A stretch of DNA of 64,000 nucleotides from Prionace glauca (taxonomy: Eukaryota; Chordata; Chondrichthyes; Carcharhiniformes; Carcharhinidae), in the NCBI GenBank assembly GCA_037974335.1, contig CM075760.1, positions 49,000,469-49,064,468 of the forward strand, given 5' to 3'. Made by a program: the position numbers and the translations under genes. This document shows positions 10,769-20,685 of the stretch, piece after piece; within the stretch, counting starts at the first letter, position 1; each line of letters starts with the position of its first letter. The notes below the pieces were generated by a model. That model saw nothing but the letters and a program-made list of their open reading frames with translations. It was not told where the DNA came from and did no database searches.

Positions 10769-10830
10769 TCACGCGGGTTGATGGGTTTTTGATAAGAGAG
10801 GGGACCAAGGGTCATGGGGAGAGGGCAATA
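10769..10830 (+). mobile_element. CR1 family I scrap
   Basis: About 60 bases matching the end of ORF2 (GGGTTGATGGGTTTTTGATA then GAGAGGG). No other part of the element adjoins it. Confidence 0.65.
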
Positions 10831-10984
10831 TCTCTACAACATTCCAAAATATCCTGTCCGAATTCTGTCTCTGCAAATCAATGTCACAAACTACAGCATT
10901 ACTATACAGTTTGACATACTCTGCAGTCCCTTTTAGAGGCTGACTGTGAAGTGTTCCTATACTGTACTGATTATCATTCATCTC

Positions 10985-11250
10985 ACACTCTGAAAGAAAA
11001 TGAGAGCGGGAAAGTTTAAAAGAGATGTAAGGGGGAAGTTTTCTGTGGATGGTACATTTGTAGAACTCGCTGTCCCATAGCATGGTGGAGTCTAAATCAG
11101 TTTGAAGAAGGAGATAGATATATTTCTAACACAAAAGGGAATGAAAGAACAAGTGAGAAGGCGAATTTGAGACCAGGGAGAGATCAGCCATGATCTGATT
11201 AAATCGTGGAGCAGGCTTTAAGGGCTGAATTTGCCTATTCCGTTCTTGTA
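10985..11250 (+). mobile_element. Old CR1 3'-end fragment
   Basis: Reads like a diverged CR1 3' end: a phrase for L-F-T-x-A-V-P-like residues, then GAGATCAGCCATGATCTGAT and GGAGCAGGCTTTAAGGGCTG. Heavily mutated. Confidence 0.6.
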
Positions 11251-11261
11251 AATACAAGTTA

Positions 11262-11345
11262 AGTTAAAGTTTATTAGTCACAAATAGGCTTACATTAATA
11301 CTGTAGTGAAGTTATTGTGAAAAACCCCTAGTTATTACTGTATCA
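11262..11345 (-). mobile_element. SINE 3'-tail fragment
   Basis: TTTATTAGTCACAAATAGGC followed by a phrase like TGAAGTTATTGTGAAAA is the complement of the tail found at 30150-30180 and 53870-53895 (TCACAGTAACTTCATTGCA). Confidence 0.6.
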
Positions 11346-11459
11346 CAGCAGCTCGTTTGCACAATGTGATTGAACCATCACATCAACACTTGGAATAAAT
11401 GACTGGGCTGAGGCCTGTCTTGGATAAAAGCATGAGGATCACTTTTCATCAAAGAATCT

Positions 11460-11770
11460 GAGAAGTTTACAGTCTAGGAGGCCATTCAGCCCATCAAGTC
11501 TGTACCAGATGAAAATGAGCTATCCAATCTAATCCCACTTTCCAGGGTATGATAGCCCAATAGGACACAGCCTGTCAAGTCCACTTCTGAATACTTCTTA
11601 ATTGTGAACATTTTTGCCTCTAACACCCTTTCAGAGAGGGAGTTTGATTCCCCATCATGCTTTTCTAATCCTTCTGCAAATTACTTTAACTTTTTGCCCC
11701 TTAGGTCCTGACATTTCTGTAAAGGAACAAGGACCTTCTGATCAGAACGGTGCTGAGTACTCTCGCTTTG
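11460..11770 (-). mobile_element. Old LINE 3'-end fragment
   Basis: GGAGGCCATTCAGCCCATCA near 11480 is the minus-sense 3' end of L2/CR1-type elements. Coding remnants follow. No open frame. Confidence 0.5.
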
Positions 11771-12589
11771 GTCTAACCAGTGTTTTCTTAATAGTTCCAG
11801 GATAACAATGCTCTCACCTTCCATTGATTCAGTATAATGGAAACTGGGAGTTGGAACTTCAGCATTTGAAAGATATTCACAAATAGTTGAAGGATTTCTT
11901 AGAGTTAGGATTTTTTTCTTTGTTTTGTTCACTCAAGATGTTTGATAAAAGACTTTCTCTGTGAATATCAAGCTGAGTTTTGGGCCCTGCTATGTTTCCT
12001 TGTTCATCTTGTTGACTCTAAATATTGAATCTTGTGGTTTCAGATACTAGATAATCAAACTCCCAACAACAGTTTGCCTTTAACTGACTGTATTAACAGC
12101 ACTGCAATAATACAGACAGTGTATCGTTACCCCAACCAGAAAACAGGGAGAATGTTGGGGTTTGAGTGTGTCCAAGCTGTCAATGATTTTATTGTTTTCT
12201 GTGGATCCTCTCCTGATGAGAGAGTTTGATGTGGGGTCAACAGGGACATCCACAGAACTGACAGTTCATGATGTTGTTGTAAGTGCTCGGAGGGGAAATC
12301 GGTGGGGGTGGGAGCTCTGTGGCTCCACTCCACCTCTGATCTTCCTCTGCTGTTGCTCCATCTCTGGCCTTGCTCTGCCACCGCTGCACTTCTGATCTCC
12401 CTCTGGATATCTTAGATGTTGATAATTTGATGATGATGATGATCCTTAAAACTGAACCAAATTTCAGTGTTACTTCCACATGTGCAGGCACCACAGTGTT
12501 TTCCCCTGAGAGGTGGTCTGGAATGCAGAGGTTTGTAAGGATATATTTTACGGGGTCCATGTGTCATTTGTACTGACCACTTTGATGTT
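11771..12589. other. No gene recognised
   Basis: About 0.8 kb without a supported feature. Short reading frames on both strands lack recognisable domains and are judged chance. Confidence 0.4.
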
Positions 12590-13330
12590 GTTTGCCCTGA
12601 AACAATCCTCCATCAGAAAACTTGAATACATTGGACTTGGTCTCTTGAAATAAGTCATAAATATGGGTTTTAATAAATTCCTGACCTGCTTCTTGTGCTG
12701 TCCCCATACTGAGAGCCTGCCAACCTGAAAATGGCACACCAATCTCTTCTCTTTGTCCTTTAACAACTCCTTTACTAATGCTAATATTTCACCCCCAGTG
12801 ATATGAGCCCTTATCCTGTGCAACAACTTTTTGTATGGCTCCTTATCAAATGGCTTTTAGAAATTCAACCATACAATATTCCCTGGTTCCCCTTTTTCTA
12901 ACCTGTTAGTTATATCCTTAACAAATTCTATTAGATTTGTCAAATTCTTTCATAAACCAATGTTGACTTTGTCCAATCATGTTCTACTTCTCTAATTGCA
13001 CTGTTACCACTTACTTAAGATAGATTCCAATATTTCCCTGATGACTGATGTCAGGCTAAATAGCCTGTCATTCCCTGTTTCCTTTCTCCTGCTTTTCTTA
13101 TTATCGGGGTTACATTTTCCACCTTCCAATCCATTGATATCACTGCAGAATCTAAAGAATTTTGGAAAATCACTGGCAGTGCTTCGAGTATCAGTGCTGC
13201 CACCGCTTCCCAGATCCTGCAACACAGACCATAAGATCCATGGGATTTGTCAGCTTTCTATCCCAGTAACAGGAGATAAATTAGCCTCCTCTCATCTTGG
13301 AGAAATCAAGGAGTTGGCATAAAATGATGG
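12590..13330 (-). mobile_element. Old LINE reverse-transcriptase fragment
   Basis: Minus sense contains remnants of the reverse transcriptase domain: around 13080-13010 the phrase E-T-G-N-D-R-L-F-S-L-T-S-V equals the conserved G-N-Y-R-P-I-S-L-T-S-V motif of CR1/L2 elements. Several breaks. Older than the CR1 family I copies. Confidence 0.65.
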
Positions 13331-13414
13331 AAACGAGGGTGGTTTCTTGGACAGCAAACACAATGTCCAAAATTTAGAATTGAGTCAGATTGAACATAGT
13401 TCAGTCTGTTTTTT

Positions 13415-13540
13415 TAAATTCATTCATGGTGCACAGATGTCGCTGGCTGGGCAGCGCTTATTGCTGAATTTTTAGTTACCCTTGAGAAGATGGTGCTCCG
13501 TTGCCTTCTTGAATCACTGCAGTCTGCATGCTATGGATTC
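13415..13540 (+). repeat. Dispersed repeat (GCTGGCTGGG type)
   Basis: TCATTCATGGTGCACAGATG then CGCTGGCTGGGCAGC and a TTGAGAAGATGGTG phrase. A related piece lies at 15945-16030, where CR1 copy B begins. Family not identified with certainty; interspersed non-coding repeat. Confidence 0.5.
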
Positions 13541-13544
13541 ATAG

Positions 13545-13793
13545 AATCCGCAGGCTTACAATTACACTGCAATGAAGTTACTATGAAATTTTAGTTGTCA
13601 CATTCCGGTTTGGGTTAATGTTCCTAACCAGTACATCTCTCAGAATGTGGAAAACAAATCAGAGCACCCGGAGGAAACCCACACAGGCACAGGGAGAATG
13701 TGCAAACTCCCCACAGACAGTGACCCAAGGTAGAAATTGAGCCTGGGTCCCTGGTACTGTGAGGCAGCAGTGCTAATCACTGTACCACCCCTT
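13545..13793 (-). mobile_element. tRNA-derived SINE (HE1-like)
   Basis: Minus-sense copy: 5' part GGTACAGTGATTAGCACTGC is the complement of 13768-13787, the central region lies at 13660-13730, and a TTCATTGCAGTGTAATTGTA tail is at 13555-13575. Diverged. Confidence 0.75.
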
Positions 13794-13849
13794 ATCTTAT
13801 GTCATCTGGAATTTCAAGTATACTAGATCTACAGATTCCCTTCCATCCA

Positions 13850-14560
13850 TGTTACCTCTTCAAAGAGCTCTAATTGATTAAACATGATTTCGTTAAACCT
13901 TGCTGATTCTTTCTGATTACCTTGTGTTTTTCAAAGTGCCCAGCTATAACCTCGTTAATGATCAATCCTAACATCTCCCCAAAACAGATGTCAATCTAAC
14001 TGGCCTATATTTCCCACTTTCTGCTTCACTCCATTCTTGAATTAAAGGGTATGTATTTGCTACTTTCCAATCTGTTGGAACCTCTCCAGAATCTAGGAAG
14101 CTTTGGAAAATTAATATCAACAAATCTACTGTCACTATCTCATTAGCCACTTTCTTAAGACCTTAGGATGAAATCCATCATGACCCAGAGACTTGACAGC
14201 CACAGCTCCATCAGTTTGCTCAGTACAGCTTCCCACATCAGTGTAATTTCTCCTAGTTCCTCTCTCCCTTCCACCTCCTGATTTACAGCTAGGACTGGCT
14301 GGTTTTGTATTTTCTTCAGTGAAGGCAAGCAAAGATTTATTTACTTCATTGGCAATTTATTATCTACTATTGTTCCCCATTCTCAACAGAGCCAACCTTG
14401 TTCCTCTTTACCTTTTCGAATACCTGTAGAAACTCTTGCTATTCATTTTTACATTAACAGCTAACTTATTATTATACTCTAATGCTTTTCTTCTAATTAA
14501 CCTTTTAGTCATACTCTGCTATTCTTCATATTCCAGCCAATATTCTGATCTGCTACTCAC
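13850..14560 (-). mobile_element. Old LINE reverse-transcriptase fragment
   Basis: Minus-sense 14332-13968 includes D-G-F-H-P-K-V-L and L-D-S-G-E-V-P-T-D-W-K-V-A-N followed by Y-R-P-V-R-L-T-S-V, matching the CR1 reverse transcriptase N-terminal half. Frame is broken at several points. Confidence 0.7.
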
Positions 14561-14644
14561 CTCTGTGTAGCCATACACTTTTTCCGTAAGTTTGATGCTT
14601 TGAGAAAGGAGAAAAGAATAGTTCAAAAGGAACTATTAAAATAA

Positions 14645-14700
14645 AAAGGATGGGGTGTGGGCACTGCGGGCAAGGCTAGCATTTGTTGCCCAATTTTTTG
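14645..14700 (+). repeat. Scrap of the GCTGGCTGGG-type dispersed repeat
   Basis: GGATGGGGTGTGGGCACTGC then GCATTTGTTGCCCA resembles the repeat at 13415. Confidence 0.35.
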
Positions 14701-15183
14701 AGATTCCTGTCTGAGCTGTAATCCTTTTGGTAAAATCCCATAATCAAAAGACTATTTCCATGGATTCACTCAGTCTTCCTATTTATTGATATAACTGTAT
14801 CTATTAGTTCTATCAGAGGAAGACCACTAAAGACTTAATATTTGCAAAGGGATTTTCTCAGTGGTTAACACACTAACTTTCAAAGCTCAAAACATTTGAT
14901 CCAATTTCAACATTCTTATTTGCGAGAGCAGTTTAACTGTTCTGTCTGTGATAGCACAAATCATTTGTTCACCTCAACGAGTTCACATCTAACTGTAGGT
15001 GTTTGTTATGTTGTCAATCACACTCAGGACAACATCGGGTAGAAGGCCTTTTCTGCTTAATTGCTATATGAATTGACTTTACACACGAACCTTGGCCCAA
15101 TGGTTGCTGTCATGATCAGATTGCAAATCGTATTTTCTGTTGAACAACATGGGTTTGAATGGCAGAGCGATTACCCACCATTC
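14701..15183. other. No feature recognised
   Basis: About 480 bases, AT-rich, no supported gene. Confidence 0.4.
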
Positions 15184-15530
15184 TCATGGGCGGCACGGTA
15201 GCACAGTGGTTAGCAATGCTGCTTCACAGCTCCAGGGTCCTGGGTTCGATTCCCGGCTCGGGTCACTGCCTGTGTGGAGTTTGCACATTCTCCTCGTGTC
15301 TGCGTGGGTTTTCTCCGGTGCTCCGGTTTCCTCCCACAGTCCAAAGATGTGCGGGTTAGGTTCATTGGCTATGCTAAAATTGCCCCTTAGTATCCTGGGA
15401 TGTGTAGGTTGGAGGGATTAGCAGGTAAAATGTGTAGGGATATGGGGATAGGGTCTGGGTGGGATTGTGTTCGGTGCAGACTTGATGGGCCGAAGGGCCT
15501 GTTTCTGCACTGTAGGGTTCTATGTTCTCT
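15184..15530 (+). mobile_element. tRNA-derived SINE (HE1-like), young copy
   Basis: Full-length: tRNA-like head with box-B-like GGTTCGATTCCC at 15243-15254, central region with GGAGTTTGCACATTCTCC, and 3' domain GATGGGCCGAAGGGCCTG followed by GTTCTATGTTCT. The 3' domain equals the 3' end of CR1 family II (45345-45401), consistent with borrowing that LINE's machinery. Nearly identical to 45548-45893. Confidence 0.88.
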
Positions 15531-15539
15531 GCGGACAAG

Positions 15540-15900
15540 AATGTGCCCTATCTACATTACTGCAATTGTTGCGCAAGCGCGCTACCTGGCTCTGACTGGG
15601 ACATGCGCAGTGTCTGCACTCTGACCGGAGCATGCGCATTCCGGGCTGTGACTGGAGCCGGAGAGAAACAATGGAGTGAGGTTCAGTAATGGAGCCGCTG
15701 GGTGACCGGGGAGGGATAGAAGCAGCGGAGCGGGCTGGGAGGTTTCATAAACACCTTGTGGATGCTTCAATCCAGGTAATATGTTCCCGGTACCGTTTCA
15801 ATCGGAACCGAATAGAGTCGGAGCTGAGCGGCTCCAGGCCCGGGTTACCGGCCGCCATCTTTATAGGAACAGTATACAACAGGGCGCATGCGCTGTGAGC
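15540..15900 (+). promoter_or_regulatory. GC-rich promoter and first exon of the right zinc-finger unit
   Basis: NRF1-like ATGCGCA sites near 15602 and 15631 and a GGCGCATGCGCT at 15883-15894, a GCCGCCATCTT YY1-like site near 15851, and a donor-like CCAG/GTAATATG at about 15775/15776. Downstream at 22632 lies the conserved acceptor of the same unit. The block is an inverted paralogue of 7380-7725. Start site and splicing are inferred. Confidence 0.5.
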
Positions 15901-15944
15901 TGGACCAGTTACCAACTCTCCCGGATTGGACTGGAGTCTCCAGG

Positions 15945-16044
15945 AATTTTTTATTTGTCCATGGGATGTGGGAGTCGCTGGCTGGGCCATCATTTATTGT
16001 CCGTTCCTAATTTTCCTTGCAGCACAGTAGTTAGTCCTGTTAGT
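15945..16044 (+). repeat. Dispersed repeat (GCTGGCTGGG type), cut by CR1 copy B
   Basis: CCATGGGATGTGGGAGTCGC then TGGCTGGGCCATCATTTATT, then the CR1 5' monomer sequence starts near 16045. Confidence 0.5.
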
Positions 16045-16585
16045 CTGTTTACTGAGCAGAGAGAGAGAGAGCTAAGAATTTACCTGTTAAAAACCTGTTT
16101 AAAATAAGTTTAAAGCACTTTGTTCTTTGTAGAACTGTTTAAAGCATTTATTTTATTGTCTTTACTGCTAGTTTAGAACGAGTTGTGGACGAAGCTCCTT
16201 TAATTTAAATTAATTATCAGGGCCACACGGTGAAGCCTTTCACTGTTTACTGAGCAGAGAGAGAGCTAAGAATTTACCTGTTAAAAACCTGTTTAAAATA
16301 AGTTTAAAGCACTTTGTTCTTTGTAGAACTGTTTAAAGCATTTATTTTATTGTCTTTACTGCTAGTTTAGAACGAGTTGTGGACGAAGCTCCTTTAATTT
16401 AAATTAATTATCAGGGCCACACGGTGAAGCCTTTCACTGTTTACTGAGCAGAGAGAGAGAGAGCTAAGAATTTACCTGTTAAAAACCTGTTTAAAATAAG
16501 TTTAAAGCACTTTGTTCTTTGTAGAACTGTTTAAAGCATTTATTTTATTGTCTTTACTGCTAGTTTAGAACCGAGTTGTGGACGA
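16045..16585 (+). repeat. Tandem 5' monomers of CR1 copy B
   Basis: One partial unit (16045-16212), a complete 194-base unit (16213-16406) and a third unit (from 16407) that passes into the 5' UTR. Same unit as in copy A (1917-2293), with small differences such as TTTACTGAGCAG against TTTGCTGAAGCAG. Confidence 0.78.
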
Positions 16586-16843
16586 GCCTGCTTCTAATCA
16601 GCGCTAGGTTTAAAAGGAGGCCTGGTGTAGGAAGCGGGCAGCGTCTGAGCGGGCAGCGGAGTGAAAGGGAAGCAGAGTGAGCTAATAGGGCTTAATATCA
16701 AAAAGGGCTGGAGGGAAAAAAGGACAGGTGAGTTCGTTTGAAAAAAAAACAAGGAAAAAAAAAAAAAAATTTTTTTTTCCCCAATACTACTACAGCAAGA
16801 AACAAGGAAAAAATTTTTTTCACATAAAAAATTACAGTGAATA

Positions 16844-17743
16844 ATGGAGGGGCATGTGATGTGTGGTTTCTGTATGATGTGGGAACTGGTGGACCCCAGG
16901 GTCCTTCCCAGTGACCATGTCTGCAGTAAGTGCAGGTTGCTGGAGGAGCTCCAGCTCAAGGTGGATGAGCTGGCCTCTGAGCTACAGACACTGAGGCTCA
17001 TCAGGGGGAGAGAGGGTGCCCCTAGACTGGCTAAATCTAAGGGTCAGGGACAAAAGGGGGCTGCTGGGAGGAGGAAGGGGGGTGAGGAGAGGAGGCCTCA
17101 GCCTCTTAACCTGCATAACAGGTTTGAGGTTCTTGCTTCCAGTCTGGAAGAGGACGAGGCAAGAGAGGTTGGTGAGCAAACTGCACACGGTACAGTGATG
17201 CAGCAGGACATAGGCAAAGAGAAGGGGAAAAGGAACGTAGTAGTGATTGGGGATAGTGGGGTGAAGGGTATTGACACTGTCCTTTGTCACAATGACAAAG
17301 TGCACAGAAGGGTGTGTTGTCTGCCTGGTGCTCGGGTACAGGATGTCACATCTGGGCTGCAGAGGAATCTGGAGTGGGAGGGTGAGAACCCAGTCGTTGT
17401 AGTACATGTGGGTGCCGGCGACGTAGGCAAAATGCGGACTGAGGATCTGGGAAGGGAGTATGAGAAGCTGGGAATGGAATTAAAAAGTAGAACCGACAAG
17501 GTGGTTATCTCTGGGCTACTGCCTGAACCGAGGGCAGACGGGTGTAGGGTTGATAGGATAAAGGAAGTAAATGGGTGGCTCAGGGATTGGTGTGGGAGGA
17601 ATGGGTTCGAATTTATGGGGCATTGGCACCAGTATTGGGGTAGGTGGGACCTGTTCGGGCAGGATGGGGTTGGTCTGAATCATGCTGGGACCAGAGTGCT
17701 GGCGAATCGAGTAAAGAGGACTGTAGACAAGGCTTTAAACTAA
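16844..17743 (+). CDS. CR1 ORF1 protein (copy B), esterase-like
   Basis: 299 residues, intact. Domain order as in copy A: two Cys pairs near the N-terminus, a leucine-rich helix, a basic linker and an SGNH-like domain with I-G-D-S-G near residue 142, G-A-G-D near 197 and D-G-V-G-L-N-H-A-G near 280. The His of the last catalytic block is Gly, as in copy A. The stop (TAA 17741-17743) is followed 35 bases later by the ORF2 ATG, and an eight-G-plus run lies between. Confidence 0.9.
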   Translation: MEGHVMCGFCMMWELVDPRVLPSDHVCSKCRLLEELQLKVDELASELQTLRLIRGREGAPRLAKSKGQGQKGAAGRRKGGEERRPQPLNLHNRFEVLASSLEEDEAREVGEQTAHGTVMQQDIGKEKGKRNVVVIGDSGVKGIDTVLCHNDKVHRRVCCLPGARVQDVTSGLQRNLEWEGENPVVVVHVGAGDVGKMRTEDLGREYEKLGMELKSRTDKVVISGLLPEPRADGCRVDRIKEVNGWLRDWCGRNGFEFMGHWHQYWGRWDLFGQDGVGLNHAGTRVLANRVKRTVDKALN

Positions 17744-17778
17744 TTAGGGGGGGGGAGGGTGCGAGGGTAGGTGACGCT

Positions 17779-20685
17779 ATGAGGTCTAAAGTTAAGGATA
17801 GGGTACAGGTAAGGGAAGAGGCAAAGGATGTCCCAATTGGTGGCGTTACGGCAAGTAGGGTCCAGGTGAAGGCTGGGATGAAAGCGCTTTATCTGAATGC
17901 ACGAAGCATTCGGAATAAAATGGATGAGCTGATGGCGCAGATCGACACAAATGGATACGATCTGGTGGCCATTACAGAGACGTGGCTGCAAGGTGACAGG
18001 GACTGGGAGATGAATGTACAGGGTTATCAAGTGTTCAGGAAGGATAGGCAGGAGGAAAGAGGGGGTGGAGTAGCTCTGCTGATTAAGGATAGTATCAAGG
18101 TGGTAGCAAGGGATGATATCGGAGCCAAGGAGCAGAAAGTGGAATCGTTGTGGGTGGAGATTAGGAACAGAAAAGGGAGGAAGACGCTAGTGGGTGTCGT
18201 CTATAGGCCCCCGAATAATGATCTGGAGGTGGGGCGGGCTGTTAACGCGCAAATAAGTGCAGCGTGCAGGAATGGGACGGCAGTAGTTATGGGAGATTTC
18301 AATCTGCATATTGATTGGTCGACCCATGTTGGACATGGTGGGCTCGAGGAGGAGTTCTTGGAATGCTGCCGGGATAATTTCCTTGAACAGTGTGTGTTGG
18401 AGCCGACGAGGGAGCGAGCTATCTTGGATCTGGTGCTATGTAATGAGGCGGGTAGAATTAGGGACCTTGCGGTGAAGGATCCTCTTGGAGAGAGTGATCA
18501 TTGTATGGTGGAGTTTCTGGTGCAGATGGAGGAGGAGAAAGTGGGTTCCCAGACACGCGTCCTTTGTTTGAATAGAGGGGAGTATGGTAGGATGAGAGAA
18601 GAATTGGCGAATGTGGACTGGGGGAACGCGTTGGAAGGTAGGTCTGCTGAGGAGCAGTGGAGGATCTTTAAGGAGATCTTTCTTGGTGCTCAGCAGAAAT
18701 TTATTCCGATGGTTAAAAAGGACAGTAGGAGGAGAGGTAATAAGCCGTGGATAACGAAGGAGGTGAAGGAAAGTGTTAAATTAAAAGCGGAGAAGTTTAG
18801 AGTAGCTAAGAGCAGTGGGCGAGAAGAGGATTGGGAAAGGTTTAAATGTCAACAAAGATTGACAAAGAAATTGATAAAGGAGGGTAGGAGAAGCTATGAG
18901 GCCGGGCTAGCGCTTAATATAAAAAAGGATAGCAAGAGTTTTTATAAATATATAAAAAGGAAGAGGCTGGCTAGGATAAACGTTGGTCCTTTAGAGGATG
19001 AGAAAGGGGAGCTAGTGGTAGGGCATAGGGATATGGCTAAGGTCTTGAATAACTTCTTTGTTTCTGTCTTCACGGAGGACGTGAATAATTTGCCGGGTGT
19101 TAGCGATGGAAAGGTGGTAGGAATGGAGGGTCTTAATGACATTACTGTTACTAGAGAGGTGGTGCTCGACAGACTGGAGGGGCTGATTGTGGACAAGTCC
19201 CCAGGACCGGATGGAATGCATCCGAGGGTTCTGAAAGAAATGGCGGAGGTGATAGTGGATGCCTTGGTGGTTATTTTCCAGACGTCGCTGGATTCCGGGG
19301 AAGTGCCGGAAGATTGGAAAACGGCTAATGTTACGCCGTTGTTTAAGAAGGGTGCCAGGCAAAAGGCGGGGAATTATAGGCCGGTTAGTTTAACGTCTGT
19401 GGTAGGTAAAATGTTAGAAACCGTCATTAAGGAGGAAATAGCGAGGCATCTTGAGGGGAATTGCTTGATAGGGAGGACGCAACACGGTTTCATTAAAGGG
19501 AAGTCGTGTCTGACAAATTTACTGGAGTTCTATGAGGATGTGTCTAGGGCAGTGGATGGAGGAGAGCCGGTGGATGTGGTCTTTCTGGATTTTCAGAAGG
19601 CGTTTGACAAGGTACCTCACAAGAGGTTATTGCAGAAGGTCAGGGGACATGGAGTTGGGGGTAGGGTGTTAGCGTGGATAGAGGATTGGTTGTCAAATAG
19701 GAGGCAGAGAGTGGGGGTCAATGGATGCTATTCGGATTGGCGGTTGGTGACTAGTGGGGTGCCCCAGGGGTCGGTGCTGGGGCCTCAGCTATTTACCATT
19801 TATATAGATGATCTGGAGGAGGGAACCGAGTGCAGGGTGTCGAAATTTGCTGATGACACCAAGATTGGGGGAAAGGCAAATTGTGCGGAGGGTGTGGAGA
19901 GTCTGCAGAAGGATCTAGATAGGCTGGGCGAATGGGCCAGGAAATGGCAAATGGAATTCAATGTTGGCAAGTGTGAGGTGGTCCACTTTGGTAGGAGGAA
20001 TGGTAGGAAGGACTATTACTTACGGGGCGAAAAACTGCAGCAGGCGACGGTGCAGAGGGACCTCGGGGTCCTTGTGCATGAGTCGCAAAAACCCAGCTTG
20101 CAGGTGCAGCAGGTGGTCAGGAAGGCGAATGGGATGCTGGCCTTCATAGCGAAGGGGATTGAATATAAAAGTAGGGAGGTCTTGCTGCAGCTGTATAGGG
20201 CATTGGTGAGGCCGCAGCTGGAGTACTGTGTGCAGTTTTGGGCGCCGCACCTGCGCAAGGATGTTTTGGCCCTGGAGGGAGTGCAGAGGAGGTTTACTCG
20301 GCTGATACCGGAGTTGAGGGGATTGAGCTATGAGGAGAGGCTGAATAAACTAGGCTTGTACTCGTTAGAGTTTAGAAGAATGAGGGGAGATCTCATTGAG
20401 ACGTATAAGATGATGAATGGGATGGATAGGATAGAGGTGGAGAGACTGTTCCCGCTCAAAAAAGACAGTAGGACTAGGGGGCACAGCCTCAAGATAAAGG
20501 GGGGGCGGTTTAGAACAGAGTTGAGGAGGAACTTCTTCACTCAAAGGGTGGTGAATCTCTGGAATTCTCTGCCCGTTGAAGTGGTGGAGGCTGCCTCGCT
20601 AAATATTTTTAAGAAACGGGTTGATGGGTTTTTGATAAGAGAAGGGATTAAGGGTTATGGGGAGAGGGCGGGAAGGTGGAGCTGA
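17779..20685 (+). CDS. CR1 ORF2 polyprotein: AP-type endonuclease and reverse transcriptase (copy B)
   Basis: 968 residues from the ATG at 17779, the first Met after the ORF1 stop; the same frame is open back to 17644, overlapping ORF1. Endonuclease: L-N-A-R-S-I near residue 45, I-T-E-T-W-L, V-Y-R-P-P-N, G-D-F-N-L-H-I-D-W and S-D-H. Reverse transcriptase: S-P-G-P-D-G-M-H, N-Y-R-P-V-S-L-T-S-V, F-L-D-F-Q-K-A-F-D, S-G-V-P-Q-G-S-V-L-G-P and F-A-D-D. A conserved C-terminal region ends R-V-V-N-L-W-N-S-L-P. All key residues seen are present. It nicks DNA and copies element RNA at the nick. Length is usual for CR1. Confidence 0.92.
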   Translation: MRSKVKDRVQVREEAKDVPIGGVTASRVQVKAGMKALYLNARSIRNKMDELMAQIDTNGYDLVAITETWLQGDRDWEMNVQGYQVFRKDRQEERGGGVALLIKDSIKVVARDDIGAKEQKVESLWVEIRNRKGRKTLVGVVYRPPNNDLEVGRAVNAQISAACRNGTAVVMGDFNLHIDWSTHVGHGGLEEEFLECCRDNFLEQCVLEPTRERAILDLVLCNEAGRIRDLAVKDPLGESDHCMVEFLVQMEEEKVGSQTRVLCLNRGEYGRMREELANVDWGNALEGRSAEEQWRIFKEIFLGAQQKFIPMVKKDSRRRGNKPWITKEVKESVKLKAEKFRVAKSSGREEDWERFKCQQRLTKKLIKEGRRSYEAGLALNIKKDSKSFYKYIKRKRLARINVGPLEDEKGELVVGHRDMAKVLNNFFVSVFTEDVNNLPGVSDGKVVGMEGLNDITVTREVVLDRLEGLIVDKSPGPDGMHPRVLKEMAEVIVDALVVIFQTSLDSGEVPEDWKTANVTPLFKKGARQKAGNYRPVSLTSVVGKMLETVIKEEIARHLEGNCLIGRTQHGFIKGKSCLTNLLEFYEDVSRAVDGGEPVDVVFLDFQKAFDKVPHKRLLQKVRGHGVGGRVLAWIEDWLSNRRQRVGVNGCYSDWRLVTSGVPQGSVLGPQLFTIYIDDLEEGTECRVSKFADDTKIGGKANCAEGVESLQKDLDRLGEWARKWQMEFNVGKCEVVHFGRRNGRKDYYLRGEKLQQATVQRDLGVLVHESQKPSLQVQQVVRKANGMLAFIAKGIEYKSREVLLQLYRALVRPQLEYCVQFWAPHLRKDVLALEGVQRRFTRLIPELRGLSYEERLNKLGLYSLEFRRMRGDLIETYKMMNGMDRIEVERLFPLKKDSRTRGHSLKIKGGRFRTELRRNFFTQRVVNLWNSLPVEVVEAASLNIFKKRVDGFLIREGIKGYGERAGRWS

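Noticed and set aside
15188-15260. True tRNA gene at the SINE head
   Set aside because: Box A and B words are present, but the cloverleaf does not close and a SINE body follows directly. It is a tRNA-derived head.
15140-15421. Short frames in the tRNA-derived SINEs
   Set aside because: The same translation appears in each SINE copy; SINEs are non-coding.
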